Assembly (NCBI GenBank): GCA_018970205.1
Contig: JAGWWW010000005.1
Coordinates: 1-64,000, forward strand
Reading direction: 5' to 3'
From: Actinomycetales bacterium
GTDB taxonomy: Bacteria > Actinomycetota > Actinomycetes > S36-B12 > UBA5976
DNA length: 64,000 nucleotides
Positions 43,733 to 52,901 of the stretch are shown in pieces (position 1 is the first letter of the stretch; each line of letters opens with the position of its first letter). The translations under genes and the position numbers were made by a program. The notes under the pieces are model-generated. The model did not search any database, had not been told where the DNA came from, and saw only the letters and a list, made by a program, of their open reading frames with translations.

Positions 43733-44776
43733 ATGCTTGACCCCATGCTTCCTTGGAGCCATGACTTCATCGGCCGCCTCGAACAGCGGGAGATCGACTC
43801 CCCCGCCTTGCGCGGCAACCATCTCGGCGACCCGCATGTGCGGCCCATCTGGGTCTACCTACCGCCCGAGTACGACGCCCACCCGGACCGACGCTTCCCC
43901 ACCGTCTACGTCATTCAGGGCTACACCGGCCATGTCGTCGCGTGGGCGAACCGCGGCCCGTTCCGCCAGCCGTATGTGGAGACGGCGGACCTGCTGTTCG
44001 CGCGCGGCGACGTTCCCGGCTGCGTCATGGTCTACGTCGATGCATGGACGGCGTACGGCGGCTCGCAGTACGTCGACTCCCCCGGTACCGGCAACTACCA
44101 CACGTATCTGTGCGACGACATCGTCTCGTGGGTCGACGCGAACTACCGCACCATCCCCGACCGCCGCTCGCGCGCCATCACCGGCAAATCCTCCGGCGGC
44201 TTCGGAGCGATGATCACGCCGATGCTGCGCCCGGACCTTTTCGCGGCGCTGGCCACGCATGCCGGGGACACCCTCTACGAGTCGTGCTACCTGCCGGAGT
44301 TCGCGCAGGCCGTGCGCGTGCTGCGCAACTACGACCACGACATCAACATCTGGTGGCAGGACTTCAACTCCCGGGTGGCGTGGACGAAGCCCGGCGACGA
44401 GGCGCTCATCACCGCGCTCGGTTGCTCTGCCGCCTTCTCAGCCGATACTGACGGCACGCCGCTGCTGCCCTTCGACCAGGTGACGGGCCGGGTCATCGAC
44501 GACCGCTGGCAGCGTTGGTTGGACTGGGACCCGGTGCGGATGGTCGCCAAGCACCGAGACGCCGTGCTCGCGCTGGACTGGGTGTGGATCGATGCCGGCA
44601 AGTCCGATGAGTACTACCTCGACCTCGGCGCGCAGGCCTTCCGCGCGGAACTCGAGAACGTGGGTGTGCCGGAGGAGAAGGTGTTCTTCGAGTTGATTGA
44701 AGCACGCCACGGGGGCATCGACTACCGGTACCCGATGGCGCTGGAGTGGTTGGCTCACCGGTTGGTGCGTGAGTGA
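43733..44776 (+). CDS. Esterase/hydrolase of the alpha/beta type (EstD/Fes-like)
   Basis: The 347-residue product has the nucleophile elbow in [13 protein letters not shown] (GxSxG, Ser153), a [10 protein letters not shown] oxyanion-type strand and a late [12 protein letters not shown] that likely carries the catalytic His. The pattern fits putative esterases of the esterase D/enterochelin-esterase group. No signal peptide is visible. It is coupled to a HisA-like gene by a four-base overlap. The natural substrate is unknown. ATG at 43745 is an alternative start. Confidence 0.8.
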   Translation: MLDPMLPWSHDFIGRLEQREIDSPALRGNHLGDPHVRPIWVYLPPEYDAHPDRRFPTVYVIQGYTGHVVAWANRGPFRQPYVETADLLFARGDVPGCVMVYVDAWTAYGGSQYVDSPGTGNYHTYLCDDIVSWVDANYRTIPDRRSRAITGKSSGGFGAMITPMLRPDLFAALATHAGDTLYESCYLPEFAQAVRVLRNYDHDINIWWQDFNSRVAWTKPGDEALITALGCSAAFSADTDGTPLLPFDQVTGRVIDDRWQRWLDWDPVRMVAKHRDAVLALDWVWIDAGKSDEYYLDLGAQAFRAELENVGVPEEKVFFELIEARHGGIDYRYPMALEWLAHRLVRE

Positions 44777-45486
44777 GCGAACCGCAGTTCACGGTCTACC
44801 CGGCACTCGACGTCGCTGCCGGGGCACTGGCAACCCCTGGCGGCGCGGCCCGTGCGTCGGTGCTCGGGCACTCCCCTGCGCAGGTGCTTGCGGCACTGGC
44901 AGACGCTGGCGCAGCATGGGTGCACCTCGTTGACTTGGACCGCGCGCGCGGGGCCGGGGCCAATGACGACGCCATAGCGGCCAGCATCGCGCTGGCGCAC
45001 TCACTCGGCATGCGGGTGCAACTCAGCGGCGGCATCCTCGATGCCGCTGGACTTGCGCGCGCGGTCGGGTCCGGTGCGGATCGGGTGAACCTGGCTTGCG
45101 AGTCGCTTCAGGATCGGCGCTGGCTTGAGGGCGTGCTCCGCACTCCCCCAATCGAGGTCAATCTGTGTCTGGATGTTCGCGGCGAGCTGCTGATCTCTCG
45201 CGGCACCGGCATCGTCTGCGGACCGCTGGCCGATGCCTTGGAGTGGCTTGCGCCGATGCACCCGCGCTTGGTTGTCACGGACATCGACGCGGACGGCGCG
45301 CTCGCCGGGCCGCCACTAGGACTGCTTGGCCGCGTCGCCGATCACGGTTTTGCCGTCATCGCCAGCGGCGGGGTGCGCGACACGGCCGACCTCGGGGCAC
45401 TGCGAGGCCTTGCTGCACGGGGCGTCAACGGCGTCATCGTCGGCGCGGCGCTCCACGCGGGCGCGCTCGCTCTTACCGACTGCTGA
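44773..45486 (+). CDS. HisA/PriA-like phosphoribosyl isomerase
   Basis: The 237-residue TIM barrel follows the HisA pattern: YPALDV (Asp13), AAWVHLVDLDRA, VQLSGGI, DRVNLACESL, LVVTDIDADGALAGP (Asp170) and a second half VIASGGVRD with VIVGAALHAGA. In actinobacteria this fold can be PriA, active in both histidine and tryptophan synthesis. The loop that holds RGRGW in PriA reads SRGTG here. There are no his genes around. It starts with GTG, overlapping the esterase stop. It could be the genome's main HisA or a divergent paralogue. Confidence 0.75.
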   Translation: MSEPQFTVYPALDVAAGALATPGGAARASVLGHSPAQVLAALADAGAAWVHLVDLDRARGAGANDDAIAASIALAHSLGMRVQLSGGILDAAGLARAVGSGADRVNLACESLQDRRWLEGVLRTPPIEVNLCLDVRGELLISRGTGIVCGPLADALEWLAPMHPRLVVTDIDADGALAGPPLGLLGRVADHGFAVIASGGVRDTADLGALRGLAARGVNGVIVGAALHAGALALTDC

Positions 45487-45501
45487 CGACGGTCTAACAG
45501 A

Positions 45502-46461
45502 TCAGACGGTGAGCAGGCTGAACGGCAGCCTCACCCGCGACTCAGCGGTGCGACTGCTATCGAGGTAGTCCGCCACTGCTTGTGCGCTGACCCGACCGAG
45601 CGACTCTGGTGAGACGGTCAGGACAGCCACTGCGGGGGACGGCACGGCGCGAACGTCCTCGTAGAAGACCGTGGGCAGCGTGCCGGGCAGCATCAGCCCG
45701 CCGGCTTGGGCGAACCCGGTGAGCGCTGACTGCCCAGCGACCATGGACAGAACCCCGTCGCAGCCCTGGGCCAGACCGCGTTCGTACGCTGCCGTGACGT
45801 CCTCGGCAGAGAAGCCGCAGCGCTCAACCACGAAGTCTTGACCGGCCTCAGCGCAGGCTCGCGTGAACGCCGCCACATTGGCGTCACTGACCACTGCGCC
45901 CTCGGTGCGCGCGAGCATGAGCAAGCGCGCGCATCCTTGGGCGCGCAGCCATCGCATCGCGGCACCCATCATGCCCTCGGAATCGTGCTCGATGTGGATC
46001 CCCGGCCCGCTGCCGTCAACCCCGCTTGCCAGCGGAATCCCCAGCGCGCGGAGTTGTTCGGCGATGCCGTCGTCGACCACCGCGTCTGCAACGAGCGCGA
46101 GGTCGACGGCGACTCGCTCGAGGATGTCGATGTGGTTCGGTGGCACCAAGACGACCGCATAGCCTCGTTCGGCCAGACCGAGCGCACACTCGTTGACAGC
46201 GTCACTCCAATAGGCGGAGAAGGCTCGTGCCTCGGCGGCGTCGCGGTACGCCGCCATCACGATGGCGACCAGCCGGCTACGGCCCTCGCGCAGGGCGACC
46301 GCACGGGGGTCCCTTCTGTAACCCATTTCCGCAGCCTTGGCGTGCACCCGGGCACGCGTCTCCGGCGAGATGCGACCCACCCCGCGCAACACCATCGAGA
46401 CCGTGGCGACGGAGACGCCGGTGGCGTCAGCAACGTCCCGCAAGGTCGGAATCGGCTGCAC
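45502..46461 (-). CDS. LacI-family transcriptional regulator
   Basis: The 319-residue protein has an N-terminal helix-turn-helix TLRDVADATGVSVATVSMVL (residues 6-25) with hinge MGYRRDPRA, then a periplasmic-binding-protein-like sensor domain. The effector is unknown. It converges on the HisA-like gene (15 bp gap). In its own upstream region AAAC-N8-GTTT lies at 46529-46544, a weak candidate operator. The GTG start at 46461 fits the family. Confidence 0.9.
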   Translation of the reverse strand: MQPIPTLRDVADATGVSVATVSMVLRGVGRISPETRARVHAKAAEMGYRRDPRAVALREGRSRLVAIVMAAYRDAAEARAFSAYWSDAVNECALGLAERGYAVVLVPPNHIDILERVAVDLALVADAVVDDGIAEQLRALGIPLASGVDGSGPGIHIEHDSEGMMGAAMRWLRAQGCARLLMLARTEGAVVSDANVAAFTRACAEAGQDFVVERCGFSAEDVTAAYERGLAQGCDGVLSMVAGQSALTGFAQAGGLMLPGTLPTVFYEDVRAVPSPAVAVLTVSPESLGRVSAQAVADYLDSSRTAESRVRLPFSLLTV

Positions 46462-46689
46462 CCGTGCACCCCAATCTCCTGTGTGTGACGTGGTCTCGGG
46501 CCGCAGGGCTGGGCACGCAAAAGCCCCGAAACTGTGCGGTGTTTAGCAGAATTTACCTCCGAGTGCATCTCGAGCCGGAGCAGGGGCGACAGCGGCAACC
46601 GGACCGGTGTGCAGTGGCGTATGCGGGTCCTGTTCACCGCCTGCGGCCCGTCACTCCCGACGCGCCGCGGGACGCACCCCAGCAGCACT

Positions 46690-46731
46690 GCGCAACGCCT
46701 TGGAGCCCTGGTTCGGTCGCCGGCGTTGCGC
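46690..46731 (-). terminator. Hairpin downstream of the TspO-like gene
   Basis: A perfect 10-bp inverted repeat (GCGCAACGCC with GGCGTTGCGC) encloses 22 nt and begins 5 bp after the TspO-family stop codon. There is no T-run, as is common for actinobacterial terminators. Confidence 0.5.
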
Positions 46732-46736
46732 CTCTC

Positions 46737-47204
46737 TCAGTTGCGGGAGGCGTAGCCGGCTGACAACGTCGCCGCGATGACCAGCCACAACTGGTACGGG
46801 ATGAGAGCCAGGCCGAGCGGCCGGCTCACCTGCCACGCGATCCAGAGCAGCGGTGCTGTTGCGAGGGCGGCCAGAGCCAATGCGACGCAAGCCGCTACGA
46901 GGGCGTGCGGGACGTAGAACAGGTAGGACCACGTGAGCGCTGCCGCGACGCTGAGCGCGAAGAGCAGCAGCCACGGCCAGAGCCGGGCAGGCTCCAACCG
47001 CCGGGGCACAGCCACCATGGCGATGCCCAGGACGGTGAAGTTGTAGGGCCAGATGAGGCCGAAGACCCAGTCCGGTGGCTGCCACGGCGGCCTGGAAAGC
47101 GACGAATACCAACTGCCGGACGTCTGCACCCAGAACCCCGACCCGGCGATATATGCAGCAAGCAGCACAAGGCCCAGCGAGATGACCGCGTTACGCGCCG
47201 ACAT
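46737..47204 (-). CDS. TspO/MBR-family membrane protein
   Basis: The 155-residue product is nearly all hydrophobic, with five likely helices. It has the family's WYSSLSRPPWQPPDWVFGLI stretch after helix 1 and IPYQLWLVIAATLSAGY near the end. TspO proteins bind porphyrins and are tied to stress responses. The start is the ATG at 47204, because the longer frame is Arg-rich and overlaps livF. It is downstream of the liv genes by 28 bp. Confidence 0.85.
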   Translation of the reverse strand: MSARNAVISLGLVLLAAYIAGSGFWVQTSGSWYSSLSRPPWQPPDWVFGLIWPYNFTVLGIAMVAVPRRLEPARLWPWLLLFALSVAAALTWSYLFYVPHALVAACVALALAALATAPLLWIAWQVSRPLGLALIPYQLWLVIAATLSAGYASRN

Positions 47205-47232
47205 GACGTTCAGGCTAGTGCCGTCGAAGGAC

Positions 47233-47961
47233 TCAGCCGCCCAAGTACGCCGCCGCGACCTCGGGGTTGCGGGCGAGGTCTGAGGCTGCGCCAGACAACT
47301 TGATGTGTCCGGACTCCAACACATAGGCGCGGTCCGCCACAGCCAGCGCCGCGCGCGCATTCTGCTCGACCAGCAGGATGGTCGTGCCCTGCTCGCGGAT
47401 GCGGCTGATGGTGTCGAAGATCAGGTCGACCAAGACCGGCGCCAATCCCATCGATGGCTCGTCGAGCAGCAGCAGCCGCGGGGCGGCCATGAGGGCGCGC
47501 GCCACAGCGAGCATCTGCTGCTCGCCGCCGCTCATCGTGCCCGCGCGTTGGTTGATGCGCTCAGCCAGGCGCGGGAACAGCTCCAGGGCGCGCTCGCGGT
47601 CGCGGGCGACGCCAGCGGGATCCTTGCGCAGGTAGGCGCCGAGGTCGAGGTTCTCGGCGACTGTCATGCGCGGGAAGATGCGCCGTCCCTCGGGCGCGTG
47701 TGCCATGCCGAGGGCTACGACCTCGTGGCCGGGCACACCGGCGATGGACTGGCCCGCGAACGTGATGGTGCCGCTGCGGGGGTGGAGCAGACCGGAGATG
47801 GTGCGCAAGGTGGTCGACTTGCCGGCGCCGTTGTTGCCGATCAGGGTGACGATCTCGCCCTCACGCACGTCGAGGGACACGCCCTTGACGGCGGCGATCG
47901 CGCCGTAGGAGACGTGCAGGTCTTCGACCTGCAGGAGCATGGTGCCCGAGGTTTGTGTCAT
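47233..47961 (-). CDS. livF: Branched-chain amino-acid ABC transporter ATPase LivF
   Basis: The 242-residue ATPase has Walker A IGNNGAGKST, the signature TMSGGEQQMLAVARAL, Walker B LLLLDEPSMGLAP and the switch His replaced within LVEQNARAAL, as usual for LivF. The start ATG at 47961 follows the livG stop by one base. It is the last gene of livK-livH-livM-livG-livF. Confidence 0.95.
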   Translation of the reverse strand: MTQTSGTMLLQVEDLHVSYGAIAAVKGVSLDVREGEIVTLIGNNGAGKSTTLRTISGLLHPRSGTITFAGQSIAGVPGHEVVALGMAHAPEGRRIFPRMTVAENLDLGAYLRKDPAGVARDRERALELFPRLAERINQRAGTMSGGEQQMLAVARALMAAPRLLLLDEPSMGLAPVLVDLIFDTISRIREQGTTILLVEQNARAALAVADRAYVLESGHIKLSGAASDLARNPEVAAAYLGG

Positions 47962-47962
47962 G

Positions 47963-48748
47963 TCACTGCCCTGCGCTTCCGGCCGCGCCGGTCCCGAGAT
48001 AAGCCTCAATGACACGGGAGTCGGACCTGATTTGCTCCGCCGTCCCCTCGGCGATCTTCTCACCGCGGTCGAGCACGGTGATGCGCTCGGACACCCGCAT
48101 GACCACTGACATGTCGTGCTCGATGAGCAGCACAGCGGTGTCACGCTCCTCGCGCAGTCGGTAGATGAACTCCACGAACGTGGCGGACTCCTGCGGGTTC
48201 ATGCCCGCTGTGGGCTCGTCGAGCAGCAGCACCTTGGGTTGCAGCGCAAGGGCGCGAGCGACCTCAAGCCGGCGCTGGTCACCGTAGGAGAGGTTGCGGG
48301 CGTACTCCTCGCGCGTGTGGCTGATGCCCACGAAGTCGAGGAGCTCGCGCGCCCGCTCGCGTGACTCGTGCTCCTCGCGGCGTTGTGCGCGGGTGCGCAG
48401 CAGAGTTGCCAGGACCCCTGCGCGCAGTTGCGAGTGCATCGCCACCATCACGTTCTCCTCAGCCGTCATGAGACCGAAGAGTCTGATGTTCTGGAAAGTG
48501 CGGGCGAGCCCTGCCTCCGCGATGCGGTGCGGCGGCAGGCCGGTCACATCCTTGTCGAGGAATTCGACGCGGCCGGAGTCGGGCTTGTACAAGCCCGTCA
48601 ACACGTTGAAGAAGGTGGTCTTTCCCGCGCCGTTCGGGCCGATCAAGGAGACCACTGAGCGCTCGGGCACGGTGAACGTCACGGAGTTCACCGCCACGAG
48701 GCCGCCGAAGGCGACTGTGATGTCGGTGGCGCGAATGGCGTCGCTCAT
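47963..48748 (-). CDS. livG: Branched-chain amino-acid ABC transporter ATPase LivG
   Basis: The 261-residue ATPase has Walker A GPNGAGKTTFFNVLTG, the signature NLSYGDQRRLEVARAL, Walker B LLLDEPTAGMNP and the switch His in LLIEHDMSVVM. LARTFQNIRLFG is a LivG hallmark. It overlaps the livM stop by four bases. Confidence 0.96.
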   Translation of the reverse strand: MSDAIRATDITVAFGGLVAVNSVTFTVPERSVVSLIGPNGAGKTTFFNVLTGLYKPDSGRVEFLDKDVTGLPPHRIAEAGLARTFQNIRLFGLMTAEENVMVAMHSQLRAGVLATLLRTRAQRREEHESRERARELLDFVGISHTREEYARNLSYGDQRRLEVARALALQPKVLLLDEPTAGMNPQESATFVEFIYRLREERDTAVLLIEHDMSVVMRVSERITVLDRGEKIAEGTAEQIRSDSRVIEAYLGTGAAGSAGQ

Positions 48749-50058
48749 CGCTGACCGCCTGCCTCGCCGGGCTCAGTGCCTCTCGCCGGCGGGGACGATT
48801 CACCCGGCGGGGCCGGGTCGTCTGGCGGTGGCGCCGCGCCGTGGTCGGTGTCGATGGCCGCTTCGGCCTCTGCCAGTTCCGCATCCGCGCCGAGGGCCAT
48901 CATCTGGCCGCGCTCAGGCTCGCGCAGCAGCAGTTTCGTGCGGCTCTCCGGGATGAGGCCCTCGCGCCGGAAGAGCATCATCAGGATGAGGATGATGCCG
49001 AAGAGGAGGAAGTTGTAGGACGGGAAGTTGATCTGGGTGCCGAAGGCGTCGTTGAACGTGCGCCCGATCTGCACGAGGCCGGTGGAGTTGATCCACGCGA
49101 GCGCGAGGGCGCCGACGATGACACCCCACACGTTTCCCATGCCGCCGAGCACGACCATGGCGAGCAAGATGATGGAGATGGAGAAGTTGAATCGCTCGGC
49201 GAAGACACCGTTGACCTGGGTGGCGAAGGCCGCGCCGCCGAGGCCGCCGGAGAATGCGCCGACGGCGTAGGCCGCGAGCTTGGTCTTGCGCAGCGGTACG
49301 CCCATCATGCTCGCGGCGAGCTCGTCCTCTCGAATCGCGAGCCAGGCCCGGCCGAGCCGGCCTTCGCGCAGACGCAGCGAGAGCAGCACCACGAAGGCTG
49401 CCATGGACGCGTAGATGAGGAACTTCAGCGCGAGGTCGAACGGGCCGAGAACCTTCCCGAACAGGTCGATGCCGTCGACGGGGGTGATGCCTTTGCTGCC
49501 GTTGGAGAGGTTGAAGCCGTTGATGTCCTCGCCGTTGACGAAAACCTGCGGGATGATCTCGCCGAAGCCGAGGGTGACCAGGGCGAGGTAATCACTCTTC
49601 AGGCGCAGCGTCGGCCAGCCGATGATGACGCCCCAGAGCGCGCAGAACCCGCCGGCGAGCACCAGCACCAGCCAGAAGGAGATGTGCACCCCGTTCGGCA
49701 GCCCGATGGGCGGGTGCCCCAGGATGTTGATTCGAGCGCTGTCGAAGAACCCGCTCATGAGCCAGCCGACCACGTAGCCGCCGATGGCCCAGAACGCCAC
49801 GAACCCGAGGTCGAGCAGGCCGGCGTAGCCGACCACGATGTTCAGTCCGAGTGCGAGGATGACGTAGACCGAAGCCTCGTTCAGCGATGTCAGCGGGAGC
49901 CAGTTGTCGACGAATGTGGCCACTTGGTACGGCAGGTGCGGCACGACGAACTGGTAGCCGAGGAAGACGCCGACCACGCCGAGGGCGAAGCCGGTGGCCC
50001 ACTTGCGGTCGTTGCTCATGCGCGCCCGTTGGCGGGCGGCGGCGCGGGTCAGAGTCAT
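48745..50058 (-). CDS. livM: Branched-chain amino-acid ABC transporter permease LivM
   Basis: The 437-residue product has about nine to ten membrane helices with the family motif LREDELAASMMGVPLRKTKLAAY (EAA-like loop; residues around 235-260) and GLNIVVGYAGLLDLGFVAF. The last 65 residues form an acidic, Pro-rich cytoplasmic tail not found in the E. coli protein. The ATG at 50058 is chosen; a second Met 13 codons in is possible. It follows livH by 4 bp. Confidence 0.94.
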   Translation of the reverse strand: MTLTRAAARQRARMSNDRKWATGFALGVVGVFLGYQFVVPHLPYQVATFVDNWLPLTSLNEASVYVILALGLNIVVGYAGLLDLGFVAFWAIGGYVVGWLMSGFFDSARINILGHPPIGLPNGVHISFWLVLVLAGGFCALWGVIIGWPTLRLKSDYLALVTLGFGEIIPQVFVNGEDINGFNLSNGSKGITPVDGIDLFGKVLGPFDLALKFLIYASMAAFVVLLSLRLREGRLGRAWLAIREDELAASMMGVPLRKTKLAAYAVGAFSGGLGGAAFATQVNGVFAERFNFSISIILLAMVVLGGMGNVWGVIVGALALAWINSTGLVQIGRTFNDAFGTQINFPSYNFLLFGIILILMMLFRREGLIPESRTKLLLREPERGQMMALGADAELAEAEAAIDTDHGAAPPPDDPAPPGESSPPARGTEPGEAGGQR

Positions 50059-50062
50059 GGCG

Positions 50063-51100
50063 TCACACCTTCTCCACCGCGTTGGAGCCGAACAGACCGG
50101 CGGGTTTGAACACCATCAGCAGGATGAGGATGGTGAAAACGACCGACTGCGACCACTTCTGCCCGAGAGCGAAGGGCAAGCCGTCGTTCAGACCCTGGAT
50201 GAGCCCGATCAGCAGGCCACCGATGACCGCCCCCGGGAGGCTGCCGATGCCCCCGAGCACCGCCGAGGTGAATGCGATCAGGCCGAGTTGGAAGCCGAGG
50301 TTGTAATTGGTGGTGCCAACCGTCTGCTGGTACATGACCCCGGCCGCGCCGGCGAGCGCACCGCCCATGGCGAAGGTGAACGAGATGGTGCGGTTGACGT
50401 TGATGCCCATGAGCCGTGCGGCGTCCTGGTCCTGCGCCGTTGCCCGCATGGCCTTGCCGGCGCGGGTGCGGGAGACGATGAATGTCATGAGGCCGAGAAG
50501 CGGCAGCGTGACCGCGAGCACGATGACGGCCTGCGAGTTGATGGTGATGTTCATGAACGTGTAGTCGTGATCGGGAAGGACCGTGTCCCAGTTCTTCGGC
50601 CCGGAGCCGTTCCACGAGAGCCCGATGAACTGCAAGATGAAGGACACGCCGACGGCCGTGATGAGCGGTGCGAGTTTGGGGGCCTTGCGCAGGCGGCGGT
50701 AGGCGAAGTACTCGATGGCCACGTTGATGGCGCTGCAGAAGAGCATCGCGCCGATGAGCGTGGCGGCAAACCAGAGGTAACCGCCCATAGACGGGGATGT
50801 CTGTTGCAAGGTCTTCGTCAGGATCCAGGCGCTGAACAGCGTGCCGAGCATGAACAGGTCGCCGTGGGCGAAGTTGATGAGTTCGATGATGCCGTAGACC
50901 AAGGTGTAGCCGAGGGCGATGAGGGCGTACAGCGCCCCGTTGCTCAACCCCTGTATTCCCACGGTGAAGAACTGGGCGGGCGCGTGGATGAGGTTGTATC
51001 CAAGCCACGCGACGACGCCGGCGAGGATGAGGGCGGCGCTGGCCCGCTGCGCCGCACCGGCTGCGTTGAGCCGGCTTCGAGTCAGTGACTGCGTGGCCAT
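50063..51100 (-). CDS. livH: Branched-chain amino-acid ABC transporter permease LivH
   Basis: The 345-residue membrane protein has the LivH pattern: LIALGYTLVYGIIELINFAHGD early, SRTRAGKAMRATAQDQDAARL (coupling loop) and AVLGGIGSLPGAVIGGLLIG near the end. It forms the pore with LivM. It lies 141 bp after livK, with a strong hairpin between, which fits the usual excess of binding protein over permease. Confidence 0.95.
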   Translation of the reverse strand: MATQSLTRSRLNAAGAAQRASAALILAGVVAWLGYNLIHAPAQFFTVGIQGLSNGALYALIALGYTLVYGIIELINFAHGDLFMLGTLFSAWILTKTLQQTSPSMGGYLWFAATLIGAMLFCSAINVAIEYFAYRRLRKAPKLAPLITAVGVSFILQFIGLSWNGSGPKNWDTVLPDHDYTFMNITINSQAVIVLAVTLPLLGLMTFIVSRTRAGKAMRATAQDQDAARLMGINVNRTISFTFAMGGALAGAAGVMYQQTVGTTNYNLGFQLGLIAFTSAVLGGIGSLPGAVIGGLLIGLIQGLNDGLPFALGQKWSQSVVFTILILLMVFKPAGLFGSNAVEKV

Positions 51101-51190
51101 AAGAGGTGCCCCTGTCGCAGTGATGCCGGCGCGACGGCGCCGGTGGGAGGAGTCCCGGTGGGTGCTGAAGAACCTTAGCCCCGAAACACC

Positions 51191-51223
51191 GGTGGCGGTG
51201 GGACTTCGCGCCCCACCGCCACC
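51191..51223 (-). terminator. Attenuator-like hairpin between livK and livH
   Basis: A perfect 12-bp GC-rich inverted repeat (GGTGGCGGTGGG with its complement) and a 9-nt loop lie 18 bp after the livK stop. It probably ends part of the transcripts or protects livK mRNA, so that more binding protein than permease is made. Confidence 0.7.
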
Positions 51224-51241
51224 AGCGCGTTCACGAGGGTG

Positions 51242-52480
51242 CTACTGGACCGGCCACGCCTTGAGTGTGGTCTCAGCCTTGTTGTTGATGACCTCGATGG
51301 TGATGTCGATGGTGTTGACGTCACCGGTCTTGGGGTCGATCTTGATCTCCTTGCCCAGCACGGACTCGCTCGCGGGGATCGTGATGCCCGAGCCGGAGAA
51401 CACCGCGTCAGTCACGCCCTTGCGGGTGCCGTCGGAGTTCTCGATCGCCTTGAGGATGACCTGCAGCGCGGCGACGCCGTACAGCGGGTACGAGCCGACC
51501 GGGTCGGCCCCGTACTTGGTCTTGTAGGCCGCGAGGAAGTCCGCTCCCTTGCCGCCGGCGGCCTTCAGAAGGTCTGCCGACAGACCGGCGAAGGACAGGT
51601 ACATGCCGTCAGCCTCGGGCAGCGCCGTCAGGTCCGGGTAGCCGGTGAAGCCGTCCGGGCCCATCATCTTCACGCGGGTGTTGTCGCCGAGGACCTTGAC
51701 CTTGTCCTTGACCAACTGGCCGCCATTGTTGTCGAAGATCCCGCCGATGTAGACGCAGTCCGCGCCCTTGGACTTGATCTTGGTGAACAGTGCGGTGTAG
51801 TTGGTCTGCTTGGCGTCCCAAGCCTCGTCGTCGACGATCTCAATGCCCTGCTTCTTCGCCTCGGTGATGAACGCCTTAGCGACGCCCTGGCCGTAGGTCT
51901 GGTTGTCGTTGAGGACGGCGCACTTCTTGACTTTGGCCTCCTGGGCGAGGAACTGCGCACCGGCAGCGCCCTGGAAGTCGTCAGTGGTCACGACGCGGGC
52001 GTAGTTGCGCACGCCGCGCGGGTAGTACTTGCCCGGCTCGCCGGCGTCCCAGGTCTTGGTCAGGCCGGGGTTGGTGTTCGCGTGCGACACCATGAGCATC
52101 GGGCCGTTCGGGTCCTGGTTCAACACCGGCACGATGATCTTCGCGCAGCCGGAGTTGTAGGTGCCCATGACGGCGACCTCGTTCTTGTTCGCCACGTGCT
52201 TCTGCGCGTTGGCGGCGCACTGGGCGTCGTCCCATGAGCCCTTGGCGGCGGTCGCGTCGTCGTAGGCCTGGAACTCAAGTTCGTACTTGCCGACCTTGTT
52301 GCCGATCTGCTCGAGGTAGAGCTTCAGCGCGTTATTGGTGGAGTCGTTGGCATCCTTCGCCGAGCCCTGCAGCGGCAGGTCGGAGGAGATGATGAGTTTG
52401 GTGGAGCCGCCGCCGCCGCAACCGGCGAGCAGCAGACCAACCGCGGTGGCGGCGACTGCCGCCTTGACTGACCGCTTCAT
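51242..52480 (-). CDS. livK: Branched-chain amino-acid ABC transporter substrate-binding lipoprotein
   Basis: The 412-residue product has a lipoprotein signal (LLLAGC, Cys21), then a type I periplasmic-binding fold: SSDLPLQGSAKDANDSTNNA, VMGTYNSGCAKIIVPVLNQD, CAVLNDNQTYGQGVAKAF and YIGGIFDNNGGQLVKD. It is likely to bind branched-chain amino acids, but this cannot be separated from related amides or other amino acids by sequence. The ATG at 52480 has AGAAGGGA just upstream. It is the first gene of the liv operon. Confidence 0.92.
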   Translation of the reverse strand: MKRSVKAAVAATAVGLLLAGCGGGGSTKLIISSDLPLQGSAKDANDSTNNALKLYLEQIGNKVGKYELEFQAYDDATAAKGSWDDAQCAANAQKHVANKNEVAVMGTYNSGCAKIIVPVLNQDPNGPMLMVSHANTNPGLTKTWDAGEPGKYYPRGVRNYARVVTTDDFQGAAGAQFLAQEAKVKKCAVLNDNQTYGQGVAKAFITEAKKQGIEIVDDEAWDAKQTNYTALFTKIKSKGADCVYIGGIFDNNGGQLVKDKVKVLGDNTRVKMMGPDGFTGYPDLTALPEADGMYLSFAGLSADLLKAAGGKGADFLAAYKTKYGADPVGSYPLYGVAALQVILKAIENSDGTRKGVTDAVFSGSGITIPASESVLGKEIKIDPKTGDVNTIDITIEVINNKAETTLKAWPVQ

Positions 52481-52537
52481 GGGTGTCCCTTCTGGGTTGC
52501 TGAGCGGATCGGAGTTCCCTCCGCTCACTTGCGCGGG

Positions 52538-52566
52538 AGCATGGCACAGAGTGTCCGGAAAGTGAA
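52538..52566 (-). promoter_or_regulatory. Possible livK promoter
   Basis: On the minus strand TTCACT and CATGCT are separated by 17 bp, about 60 bp before livK. The match to TTGACA/TATAAT is only fair. Confidence 0.3.
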
Positions 52567-52772
52567 CGAATACGCGCCAATACGCTGAAACGGATAATTC
52601 GGGCGTCTGCCCCGCGGGTCTGCCCTTCAATGCGCGGACCGGAGTATCAGCCGCTCCTTGATGCGGCGCAGGCGTTGAACCGGCCGGCCGATCCCAGCGG
52701 CGGCCCGGACGTCGCAAGGTGCGGCGCTGCTGCGACGCCTGAGGCCCGGCCCTCTAGCCACCTCAGTGGACG

Positions 52773-52790
52773 GCGCCTGACTTCAGGCGC
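52773..52790. promoter_or_regulatory. Compact hairpin in the livK/NYN divergent gap
   Basis: GCGCCTG-actt-CAGGCGC forms a 7-bp stem with a tetraloop, 111 bp before the NYN gene. The 421-bp gap (52481-52901) holds no gene I can support; this hairpin and a possible livK promoter are all I see. There is no T-run, so a 5'-leader element is as likely as a terminator. Confidence 0.4.
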
Positions 52791-52901
52791 GTCGCGGGGC
52801 AGGTGTCAGACCCGAGCCGCATACTCCTCTCCCCCCACGAGGTGGACCAAGCCTGGGACTAAACCCCCGGGCTGCTTCGCCTCCCCTCAGAGAGGAGCCC
52901 G

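Noticed and set aside
48841-51088. Two long plus-strand frames opposite livM and livH
   Set aside because: Both mirror membrane-protein genes and give very acidic, motif-free products.
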